A DNA stretch of 8,998 nucleotides, taken from an uncultured Novosphingobium sp. Its GTDB lineage: Bacteria > Pseudomonadota > Alphaproteobacteria > Sphingomonadales > Sphingomonadaceae. Positions 1 to 6,228 of the stretch are shown here, piece after piece. The DNA is taken from NCBI GenBank assembly GCA_938005655.1, contig CALLNA010000117.1, forward strand, positions 1 to 8,998. The letters run 5' to 3'. Under the pieces are notes generated by a model. The model ran no database searches and had not been told where the DNA came from. It saw nothing but the letters and a program-made list of their open reading frames with translations. The position numbers and the translations under genes were made by a program. Numbering within the stretch: the stretch's first letter is position 1; each line of letters opens with the position of its first letter.

Positions 1-1
1 G

Positions 2-2113
2 CTCAAGGGCACCGTCACCGGCCCGATCACCGATACCCTCGCCGCGAGCATCTCGGCCGGCTACAACAAGCGCGACGGCTTCGTCCGCGACCTCGGCACC
101 GGCAACCGCGAGAACGAGCGCAACCGCTGGTTCGTGCGCGGCCAGCTGTTGTTCGAGCCGACCGACCAGCTCAAGATCCGGATCATCGGCGACTACGGCA
201 AGATCGACGAGAACTGCTGCGGGGTGGTCAACATCCGTGCCGGCTCGCCGACCACGATCATCACCGCGCCCGTCGCGCTGGGCGGCCTGGGCAAGAGCGT
301 CAACTCGGCCTCGAACCCCTTCGGCGACGTGGTCTACAACAATTTCGATTCGACCAACCGCATCGAGAACTACGGCATCTCCGGCCAGATCGACTACGAG
401 CTGGGCCCGGTCAAGCTGACCTCGATCACGGCCTGGCGCAAGAACCGCGGGATCACCTCGCAGGATTCGGACTTTACCAGCGCCGACATCCTCGGCCGCC
501 ACGACGAGGACCTACGGGTCAGCACCTTCACCCAGGAGCTGCGCCTGTCGGCCGATTTCGCGGACAAGGTCCACGTCCTGCTCGGCGGCTACTACTTCAA
601 CGAGAAGATCCGCCAGGACAACGTCCTCCAGTGGGGCTCCGACGCGCGCGGCTATTTCGACCGGCTGATCCGCGGCGTCTCGGGCGGGGCCCTGAGCCTC
701 TACGGGGCCGGGCCCGTGCCGATCCCGCTGGAATCGACCCTGGGCGCGCCCACCGGCTCGTTCTTCGCGCAGGGAACGGGCCTGACCGAGCACTACCGGC
801 TCGACAACGAGGCGATCTCGGTCTTCGGCCAACTCGACTTCAAGGTCACGGACCGGCTGACGCTGACCGGCGGGATCAACTACACCCACGACAGCAAGAA
901 CTTCACGACCGACGTCCGGTCGACCGACGTCTTCTCGCAGGTCGACTTCAACGCGCCGGCCCTGGCGCCGCTGCGCAACCAGTTGCTGCTGGCCGGCTTC
1001 CTGCGCAATGCGGGGGTCGATCCGACCAACCTGGCGGCTATCACCGCCTTCGCCACCAATCCGGCGACGGCGGCGACCTATGCCGGCTTCGTGACCACGG
1101 CGGGCACGCTCGCGACCCAGCCCACGGTCGCCAACCCGCTCAGCCCGCTGCGCTCGTTGCAGATCTTCCCGCCGTTCCTCAACGTGCCCAACGCGATCGA
1201 GCCCGGCACGACCAGCGACGGCAACGTCTCCTACACCGCGCGCATCGCCTATGAGGCGAACGACCACATCAACGTCTATGCCAGCTACGCCACGGGCTTC
1301 AAGGCCAGCTCGATCAACCTCGGGCGCGACAGCCGGCCGACCGCGGCCGACCTGGTGCGGATCAACAACGCCGGCCTGATGCTGCCCAACCTCGTCTCCG
1401 GCAGCCGCTTCGCCCTGCCCGAGAAGTCGACCGTCTATGAGTTCGGGATCAAGGCCAACTGGGGCGTCGCCTCGGCCAACGTCGCGGTGTTCAAGCAGAT
1501 CATCCGCGACTTCCAGTCCAACATCTTCACCGGCATCGGCTTCTACCTCGGCAACGCCGGCAAGCAGTCGACCTTCGGCATCGAGTTCGACGGCGCCGTC
1601 CACCCGACCCGGGAAACGACGATCGGGCTGGCGCTGACCTATCTCGATCCCAAGTACGACAGCTACGTCTCCTCGCCGTTCGGCAATGCCTCGGGCATGC
1701 GCCCGGCCGGCATCCCCTCGATCTCCGCGACCTTCAGCGGCGACTGGAACCACGAGCTGGCCAACAGCGACCGCCTGATCCTCCATGCCGACTTCCACTA
1801 TGAATCGCCGGTCCAGATCCTCGACGGCCTGCCCGGCTTCATCACCAAGGATCCGCTGACCGGCCAGCCGACGACGGCCGGCTACCAGGCCGGCCTCGCC
1901 GCCGCGCGCGACTTCCGGCGCGAGGTCAACGAGCTGAACGCCTCGATCACCTATGCGATGCACAACGGCCTCGAATTCACGCTGTGGGGCCGCAACCTGC
2001 TCAACAACCGCTACCTGATCACGATCTTCGACTCGCCGGCCCAGCCTGGCTCGGTCTCCGGCTATCTCAACCAGCCGCTGACCTGGGGCGGGGCGGTGCG
2101 CTTCCGCTGGTAG
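2..2113 (+). CDS. TonB-dependent outer-membrane receptor, 5'-truncated by window edge
   Basis: This is the C-terminal 703 residues of a TonB-dependent receptor, an outer-membrane beta-barrel that imports a ligand using TonB/ExbBD energy. The frame is open from base 2, so the GTG at 134 is an internal valine codon and the true start lies upstream; the signal peptide, TonB box and most of the plug are missing. What is seen: alternating amphipathic strands throughout, an SYATGFKASSINL segment around 1285-1318 typical of the distal barrel, a WGRNLLNNRYL segment near 1984-2016, and a final strand ending in FRW, the terminal aromatic expected for BAM-assembled barrels. A vicinal Cys-Cys pair (215-220) lies in an early loop. 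A long Ala/Leu/Thr/Pro-rich stretch (about 965-1200) looks like a large extracellular loop. An intrinsic terminator follows directly. The substrate cannot be read from sequence; siderophore-type or glycan-type ligands are both possible. Confidence 0.93.
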   Translation, partial: LKGTVTGPITDTLAASISAGYNKRDGFVRDLGTGNRENERNRWFVRGQLLFEPTDQLKIRIIGDYGKIDENCCGVVNIRAGSPTTIITAPVALGGLGKSVNSASNPFGDVVYNNFDSTNRIENYGISGQIDYELGPVKLTSITAWRKNRGITSQDSDFTSADILGRHDEDLRVSTFTQELRLSADFADKVHVLLGGYYFNEKIRQDNVLQWGSDARGYFDRLIRGVSGGALSLYGAGPVPIPLESTLGAPTGSFFAQGTGLTEHYRLDNEAISVFGQLDFKVTDRLTLTGGINYTHDSKNFTTDVRSTDVFSQVDFNAPALAPLRNQLLLAGFLRNAGVDPTNLAAITAFATNPATAATYAGFVTTAGTLATQPTVANPLSPLRSLQIFPPFLNVPNAIEPGTTSDGNVSYTARIAYEANDHINVYASYATGFKASSINLGRDSRPTAADLVRINNAGLMLPNLVSGSRFALPEKSTVYEFGIKANWGVASANVAVFKQIIRDFQSNIFTGIGFYLGNAGKQSTFGIEFDGAVHPTRETTIGLALTYLDPKYDSYVSSPFGNASGMRPAGIPSISATFSGDWNHELANSDRLILHADFHYESPVQILDGLPGFITKDPLTGQPTTAGYQAGLAAARDFRREVNELNASITYAMHNGLEFTLWGRNLLNNRYLITIFDSPAQPGSVSGYLNQPLTWGGAVRFRW

Positions 2114-2134
2114 GGCGGCGCGCCGAGGACAACG

Positions 2135-2162
2135 AAAAAGGGGGCCGCGCGCCCCCTTTTTT
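2135..2162 (+). terminator. Intrinsic terminator of the TonB-dependent receptor gene
   Basis: A GGGGGC stem (2140-2145), a 5-nt loop CGCGC and a GCCCCC stem (2151-2156) are followed by six T residues (2157-2162). Five A residues before the stem can pair with the T-tract, so the signal could also work weakly on the other strand. It lies 21 bp after the receptor stop codon. The T-tract end coincides with the left flank of the inserted repeat element. Confidence 0.88.
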
Positions 2163-2165
2163 GTT
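2158..2165. repeat. Left target-site duplication TTTTTGTT of the MITE-like element
   Basis: The 8-mer TTTTTGTT abuts the left terminal inverted repeat and recurs exactly at 2383-2390, abutting the right one. The bases just outside differ (T at 2157 versus C at 2382), so the match is confined to the 8 bp. Five of the eight bases belong to a terminator T-tract, which lowers the information content, but the GTT extension and exact placement support a real duplication. Confidence 0.7.
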
Positions 2166-2183
2166 GGCGATCATGTCGTTTGC
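2166..2183 (+). repeat. Left terminal inverted repeat, element copy 1
   Basis: GGCGATCATGTCGTTTGC. It pairs with 2365-2382; the only mismatch is at the third base (C here, G in the complement of the right end). Confidence 0.82.
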
Positions 2184-2240
2184 CGACCCGGCGGCCGAAT
2201 GATCGGGATGGGGTAGGAAGCGGAAGGCCACCTACGAATC

Positions 2241-2333
2241 TCGTCACCCCGGACTTGATCCGGGGTTCCGCTTTGCTTTTCTCCGGCGTCGCGCAGGAAG
2301 AAGCGGGGCCCCGGATCAAGTCCGGGGTGACGA
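2241..2333. repeat. Nested 25-bp perfect inverted repeat with 43-nt loop
   Basis: Arms at 2241-2265 and 2309-2333 are perfect reverse complements. Each arm also holds a shorter palindrome, CCCCGGA-CTTGA-TCCGGGG. The loop is 2266-2308. As RNA this could fold into a very stable 25-bp hairpin, but no T-tract follows, so it is not a classical terminator. The arm sequence is one I recall as a widespread dispersed palindrome in sphingomonad intergenic DNA. It may be a separate REP-like unit nested in the larger element. Confidence 0.92.
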
Positions 2334-2364
2334 AACGAGTGGGAACCTCCGCTCGGTCCGATTT

Positions 2365-2382
2365 GCAAACGACATGATCCCC
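2365..2382 (-). repeat. Right terminal inverted repeat, element copy 1
   Basis: Read on the minus strand it is GGGGATCATGTCGTTTGC, matching the left end at 17 of 18 positions. It is followed immediately by the second TTTTTGTT. Confidence 0.82.
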
Positions 2383-2390
2383 TTTTTGTT
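2383..2390. repeat. Right target-site duplication TTTTTGTT
   Basis: Exact copy of 2158-2165, directly outside the right terminal repeat. Removing the element plus one copy would restore a continuous terminator tail running into TGCCGG. Confidence 0.7.
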
Positions 2391-2450
2391 TGCCGGAGCA
2401 GGCGTTTTGTGATGGCTTGGGCCTGACGGCCAAGGTGCCGGCAAGGGCTT

Positions 2451-2458
2451 GAGAGGGG
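2451..2458 (+). promoter_or_regulatory. Ribosome binding site of the RDD gene
   Basis: GAGAGGGG, a purine-rich Shine-Dalgarno-like run ending 6 nt before the ATG at 2465. It supports that start over upstream frames. Confidence 0.7.
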
Positions 2459-2464
2459 TGATTC

Positions 2465-2944
2465 ATGCAACCGTACGGGGGATTCTGGGTCAGGGTCATG
2501 GCCTATATCATCGACGCGATCCTGCTTTACGTCGCTACCTTCGTGATCAGCCTCGTCCTGGGCCTCGGCGCCGTGGGAACGGCCACCTGGGGGCCGGGCG
2601 GGGCGCAGGCCATGACGGCGCTGCAAGGCGGCGCTTCGCTCCTGGCCATGGTATTCAACTGGCTCTACTTCGCGTTGATGGAAAGCTCGCCGCGGCAGGC
2701 CACGGTCGGCAAGATCGCGATGGGGCTCGTCGTCACCGACGAGCACGGCGAGCGGATCGGCTTCGGCCGGGCTACGGGGCGCTACTTCGGGAAGATCGTT
2801 TCCTCGATCATCCTCGGGATCGGCTTCCTGATGGTCGGCTGGACCGAGCGCAAGCAGGGCCTCCACGACATGATGGCGGGAACCCTGGTCTACAAGGCGC
2901 GCTCGCCCGAGCTGGTCCGGTCAAGCGCCGCCGTCTTCGAGTAA
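2465..2944 (+). CDS. RDD family integral membrane protein
   Basis: A 159-residue inner-membrane protein of the RDD family (named for conserved Arg and two Asp residues). Family roles are poorly defined; some members affect ion homeostasis, so no specific function is assigned. Seen here: GFWVRVMAYIIDAILL with Arg10 and Asp17 at the start of the first membrane segment (about 11-34), a second segment about 56-72, the motif QATVGK (78-83), the charged TDEHGERIGFGRA stretch (91-103), a third segment about 109-126, and the closing KQGLHDMMAGTLVYK block with His134-Asp135. The length is normal for a single-domain RDD protein. The start is fixed by the GAGAGGGG site. A weak promoter candidate is TTGTTT (2386-2391), 16 bp, then TGTGAT (2408-2413); it would overlap the right duplication of the inserted element. 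The gene stands alone on its strand and converges on ybbP with 3 bp between stop codons. Confidence 0.9.
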   Translation: MQPYGGFWVRVMAYIIDAILLYVATFVISLVLGLGAVGTATWGPGGAQAMTALQGGASLLAMVFNWLYFALMESSPRQATVGKIAMGLVVTDEHGERIGFGRATGRYFGKIVSSIILGIGFLMVGWTERKQGLHDMMAGTLVYKARSPELVRSSAAVFE

Positions 2945-2947
2945 CTC

Positions 2948-5482
2948 TCACAATTCGCGCAGGGCCTGCGCCGGCTTCGCCCGCAGCAGCGGTAGCGAGC
3001 CGGCGAGGGCGAAGGCGAGGACCAGTCCCAGGCCCGCCGCCAGCACGCCGAGCACGGTCGGCCAGTGGGGCAGCCAGTCGAATTCGAACAACCGGGTGAC
3101 GATGCCCCAGGCGATGCCCGTGCCGAGCGCCAGCGCGACGAGCGCGAGGATCGCCGCCAGCGCGCCGTATTCGGCCAGTTGCAGCAGCAGGAGCTGGCGG
3201 CGGCTCGCGCCGAGGACCCGCAGGATCACGTTGTCGTAGAGCCGGCTGGCCCGCGCTGCGGCGATCGCGCCGAGCAGGACGGCGACCCCGGCCAGCACCG
3301 TGACCGAGGCGGCGGCGAGGATCGCGAGGCTCATCTGGGTGAGCAGGGCGCGGGCGTCGCGCAGCAGGCCGCCGGTCTCGATGACCGAGCTGGAGGGAAA
3401 TGCCCGGACCAGGCGGCGCAGCAGGTCGGTCTTCGCCGCGCCCGGCGGCAGGTCGACCGTGGCGGCGAAGTTGTGGGGCGCGTCCTCCAGCGTGTTGGGC
3501 GAGAAGACCAGCACGTAGTTGAACCCCAGGCTGTCCCAGTCGATCCGGCGGAGCGAGGCGATCCGCGCGGTGCGCTCGACCCCGAGCACGCCGATGGTCA
3601 GCATGTCGCCCACCTTGAGGCCGACCGCCTGGGCCAGCCGCTCGTCGATCGAGACCAGCGGCGGCCCGGCATAGCCCTGCGGCCACCAGGCGCCCGCGGT
3701 CAGGCTGTTCCCCTCGGGCACGGCGTCGGCATAGGTCAGCCCGCGCTCGCCGCGCAGGGCCCAGGCGCCCTCGGGCAGGTCCTTGAGGGCGGCGGTGCGG
3801 GTCATGCGCCCGGCCGGGCCGTAAGCGAGGATCGCCCCGCGCAGGGCGGGGATCGCGCGGATTTTGGCCTGCGGGGCGAGCGAATGGACCGCCGCCTCGA
3901 ACTCGCCGACGCGGGCCTTGGGGATGTCGAGCACGAAATAGTCCGGCGCGCGGTTCGGCACCCGGGCCATGATATTGGCGTCGAGGCTGGTCTGCACCGC
4001 CGCCAGCAGGACGAAGGCGGAGAGCCCGAAGCCCAGCGCCGTCACCAGCGCCCCGGTCTGCGCGCCGGGACGGTGGAGGTTGCCCAGCGCCGCGCGCAGC
4101 AGCGGATCTCGCAGGCGGGGCAGGCGCGCGGCGAGGCGGCGGATCGCCCAGCCGAGGCCGAACAGCAGCAGCAATACTCCCGCCGCTCCCACGAGGAACA
4201 GGGCGGTCGTCGCGAGCCGCGTCGCGCTCGCCAGCGAGAGCAGGACGATCGCTCCGATACCGAGGCCCACGGGCAGTGCGGCGGCCCGGCTCGCGGCGGC
4301 GAGCGGGGCGATCCGCGCGCGCATCAGCGCCATCGCCGGATAGTCCCGCGCCCGCAGCAGCGGCGGCGCGGCGAAGACCAGCGCGACGAGGAGGCCGTAG
4401 GCGGCGGCGCGGGCGAGGGCGGTGGGCGCGAGGACGAAGCCGGTCGAGACCGGCAGCAGCCCGCCCAGCGCCCGCGCCAGCAGCGGCGTCACCGCCACGC
4501 CCGCGACCAGGCCGGCCAGGCTGCCGACTATACCCGCCGCGACGATCTGGAGCAGGTAGATGCGGGCGATGTCCCCGCTCGCCGCGCCCAGCACCTTGAG
4601 CGTGGCGATGCCCGTGCGGCGCGCCTCGAGATAGGAGGAGACCCCGCCGCCGATCCCGATCCCGGCGATGGTCAGCGCGGCGAGACCGACGAGGGTCAGG
4701 AACTCGCCCATCTGCTTGACGAAGCGGTCCGCGCCCGGTGCGGCATTGTCGCGGGTGCGGAACTGGAAGCCGGCGTCGGGGAAGCGTTTTTGCAGGGCGT
4801 CGACCGTGGCGGCCGGATCGCGCCCGCCGGACAGGGCGACGCGCACCTTGGAGCGGTACATCGCCCCCGGCGCGAGCAGCCCGGCGCGTGCCGGCAGCTC
4901 CTGCGCCACGATCACCGTGGGACCGAGGGCGAAGCCTTCGCCGAGGCGGTCGGGCTCGTCGGCGATGATCCCGCCGACCCGCAGCGCCTGGCCGCCGATG
5001 GTGATCGCGGCGCCGGGCCTGACCCCCAGCCGCTCCGCCGCGCCCTCGGCGATCCAGGCCGTGCCCGCGGCGGGAGCGCCGACCTCGCGCCCGTCCTGGA
5101 GGCGCAGGCGGCCGACCATCGGCCATCTGGCGTCGACGGCCTTCAGCTCGACCGGCGCGGTCGCCTCGCCGGCGCTGGCCATGGCCTGGAGCCGGGTGCC
5201 TTCGGAGACCGTGCCGAGCTTCGCCAGGGCGGCGCGCTCGCTCTCGGCAAGGCCGCGCTGCCAGACGGCCAGCTCGATGTCGCCGCCGAGGATCGCGCGG
5301 CCGCGCGTCGCCAGCTCGCGCTCGATCGTGCCGGTCAGCGTGCCGATCGCCGCCAGCGCGCCGACGCCGAGGAATAGGCAGACGAGCAGCAGCCGCAGGC
5401 CGCGGAACCGCGCCGAGAGGTCGCGCCGTGCTATCCGCCAGGCGACGGACCAGGAGATCGGCGAGGAGGCCGCGCCGCTCAC
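2948..5482 (-). CDS. ybbP: YbbP-type ABC transporter permease with two FtsX domains
   Basis: An 844-residue inner-membrane permease. The GTG start at 5482 overlaps the ybbA stop by 4 bp (GTGA), implying translational coupling; the open frame beyond 5482 only shadows ybbA. Layout: an N-terminal helix (about 27-47) after a short basic cytoplasmic tail, a large periplasmic domain (about 50-255), a first FtsX core of three helices (about 258-385; the GGGVSSYLEARRTGIATLKVLGA type coupling loop lies here), two or three central helices (about 395-505), a second periplasmic domain (about 510-705), and a second FtsX core (about 717-844) with SRLYDNVILRVLGASRRQ as its coupling loop. One polypeptide with two FtsX cores fits YbbP (about 800 residues in E. 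coli) and argues against LolC/LolE, which are about half as long. With YbbA and the divergent tesA it matches the E. coli tesA/ybbAP locus. The substrate is unproven; lipid or hydrophobic molecules are the likely class. Confidence 0.92.
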   Translation of the reverse strand: MSGAASSPISWSVAWRIARRDLSARFRGLRLLLVCLFLGVGALAAIGTLTGTIERELATRGRAILGGDIELAVWQRGLAESERAALAKLGTVSEGTRLQAMASAGEATAPVELKAVDARWPMVGRLRLQDGREVGAPAAGTAWIAEGAAERLGVRPGAAITIGGQALRVGGIIADEPDRLGEGFALGPTVIVAQELPARAGLLAPGAMYRSKVRVALSGGRDPAATVDALQKRFPDAGFQFRTRDNAAPGADRFVKQMGEFLTLVGLAALTIAGIGIGGGVSSYLEARRTGIATLKVLGAASGDIARIYLLQIVAAGIVGSLAGLVAGVAVTPLLARALGGLLPVSTGFVLAPTALARAAAYGLLVALVFAAPPLLRARDYPAMALMRARIAPLAAASRAAALPVGLGIGAIVLLSLASATRLATTALFLVGAAGVLLLLFGLGWAIRRLAARLPRLRDPLLRAALGNLHRPGAQTGALVTALGFGLSAFVLLAAVQTSLDANIMARVPNRAPDYFVLDIPKARVGEFEAAVHSLAPQAKIRAIPALRGAILAYGPAGRMTRTAALKDLPEGAWALRGERGLTYADAVPEGNSLTAGAWWPQGYAGPPLVSIDERLAQAVGLKVGDMLTIGVLGVERTARIASLRRIDWDSLGFNYVLVFSPNTLEDAPHNFAATVDLPPGAAKTDLLRRLVRAFPSSSVIETGGLLRDARALLTQMSLAILAAASVTVLAGVAVLLGAIAAARASRLYDNVILRVLGASRRQLLLLQLAEYGALAAILALVALALGTGIAWGIVTRLFEFDWLPHWPTVLGVLAAGLGLVLAFALAGSLPLLRAKPAQALREL

Positions 5483-6180
5483 GCCGCGGTGTCGTTCGCG
5501 ATCCGCCCGTCGGCCAGCGTCACCACGCGCTCGCAGCGCCGGGCCAGCTCGACGTCGTGGGTGATTATCACCAGGGTCGCGTCGGTCTGGGCGCGGCGGG
5601 CGAAGAGGAGGTCGATGATGTCGTGCCCGGTCGCCCCGTCGAGGTTGCCGGTGGGCTCGTCGGCGAAGATCAGCGAGGGGCGCGGGGCGATGGCGCGGGC
5701 GATGGCGACGCGCTGCTGCTCGCCGCCGGAAAGTTGCGCCGGATAGTGGTCGAGCCGATGGCCGAGGCCGACCGCGGCCAGCTCGTCGCGGGCGCAGCCG
5801 AGCGGGTCGGTGATCCCGGCCAGTTCCAGCGGGGTCGCGACGTTCTCCAGCGCGGTCATCGTCGGCAGGAGGTGGAAGGCCTGAAGGACGATCCCGATCC
5901 GCCCCCGGCGGGCGCGGGCGAGGTCGTCCTCGCCCAGGGCGGTGAAGTCCTGCCCCGCCACGCTCAGCGCCCCGCCGCTGGCCCGCTCCAGCCCCGAGAG
6001 CACCGCCATCAGCGAGCTCTTGCCCGAGCCCGAGGGGCCGAGCAGGGCGAGCGTCTGGCCCTGGGGCACGAGCAGGTCGATGCCCTTGAGGATTTCCACG
6101 GCGGCGCTGCCGGTGCCGAGGGTCAGGGTGAGGTCTCGCGCGGCGATTGCCGGCGGCGGCGCATCCGGGGGGCTTGTCAC
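5479..6180 (-). CDS. ybbA: YbbA-type ABC transporter ATP-binding protein
   Basis: A 233-residue ATPase of the LolD/MacB/YbbA branch that powers the adjacent permease from the cytoplasm. All motifs are present: Walker A GPSGSGKSS (48-56), Q-loop Gln100, signature LSGGEQQ (150-156), Walker B LIFADE (170-175) with Glu175 catalytic, D-loop near Asp181, and the switch His208 in ITHD. The length is normal. The chosen start is GTG at 6180; the only nearby ATG (6196) is in the ybbP frame and would give an unrelated N-terminus. No strong Shine-Dalgarno is visible before it, so the exact start is less certain than the gene. The stop overlaps the ybbP start by 4 bp. The neighbours make YbbA the best name; LolD is the main alternative by family but the permease and divergent tesA argue against it. 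Confidence 0.95.
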   Translation of the reverse strand: MTSPPDAPPPAIAARDLTLTLGTGSAAVEILKGIDLLVPQGQTLALLGPSGSGKSSLMAVLSGLERASGGALSVAGQDFTALGEDDLARARRGRIGIVLQAFHLLPTMTALENVATPLELAGITDPLGCARDELAAVGLGHRLDHYPAQLSGGEQQRVAIARAIAPRPSLIFADEPTGNLDGATGHDIIDLLFARRAQTDATLVIITHDVELARRCERVVTLADGRIANDTAA

Positions 6181-6228
6181 GGCGCCGGGATGGCATAGCT
6201 AGGGAGCCCCGGGCAAGGAGACAGGTGT
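6181..6228. promoter_or_regulatory. Divergent intergenic region between ybbA and tesA
   Basis: These 48 bp must hold the 5' leaders of both operons, and their promoters must overlap each other or extend into the coding regions. A TTGTCA (6174-6179), inside the start of ybbA, resembles a -35 box for tesA, but the possible -10 matches after it are poor (TAGCTA at 6196-6201). No convincing -10 is seen on the minus strand. The region is defined by gene geometry rather than a clear motif. Confidence 0.4.
6215..6220 (+). promoter_or_regulatory. Ribosome binding site of tesA
   Basis: AAGGAG, a near-consensus Shine-Dalgarno 8 nt before the ATG at 6229, fixes the start and therefore the lipoprotein signal peptide. 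Confidence 0.8.

Larger units (their letters stand above)
2166..2382. mobile_element. MITE-like non-autonomous element, copy 1 (complete, 217 bp)
   Basis: The segment is bounded by inverted repeats GGCGATCATGTCGTTTGC (2166-2183) and its complement at 2365-2382 (17 of 18 positions match, the inner 15 perfect), and flanked by the 8-bp direct repeat TTTTTGTT. Inside are a left spacer of about 57 bp, a perfect 25-bp inverted repeat around a 43-nt loop, and a right spacer of about 31 bp. No plausible gene lies inside. A second copy begins at 8854. The arrangement is that of a miniature inverted-repeat element mobilised in trans by a transposase not in this window. Eight-bp duplications are made by several families (for example IS6, IS66, IS1595); I cannot assign this one. 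The element occupies most of the 351-bp gap between receptor and RDD genes and inserted into the terminator tail. Confidence 0.78.

Noticed and set aside
512..1963. 483-codon minus-strand open frame antisense to the receptor
   Set aside because: It lies opposite a clearly coding receptor frame; its composition is Arg/Gly/Val/Asp-rich without any recognisable motif, as expected from GC-rich codon bias on the opposite strand.
2180..2377. 65-codon open frame inside the inserted element
   Set aside because: It spans the inverted repeats, has no ribosome binding site or recognised motif, and is disrupted by indels in copy 2.
2166..2382. CRISPR or tandem repeat array
   Set aside because: The repeats are inverted, there are only two arms per unit, and no regular spacers or cas genes are present.
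2171..2866. Minus-strand open frames across the element and RDD gene
   Set aside because: They run antisense to the RDD coding sequence and through the repeat, with no family resemblance or start signal.
2957..2971. Near-palindrome GCGCAGG-G-CCTGCGC as a terminator
   Set aside because: It has a one-base centre, so it cannot form a normal hairpin loop, lacks a T-tract and lies within ybbP codons.
3065..5377. 770-codon plus-strand open frame opposite ybbP
   Set aside because: ybbP has clear membrane helices and FtsX cores; the antisense product is a highly charged Arg/Gly/Gln/Asp-rich string with no domain, a GC-bias shadow.
5483..6196. Upstream extension of the ybbP frame to an ATG at 6196
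   Set aside because: The extension is ybbA DNA read in another frame and gives a proline/arginine-rich nonsense segment. The GTG at 5482 with its GTGA overlap is the natural start.
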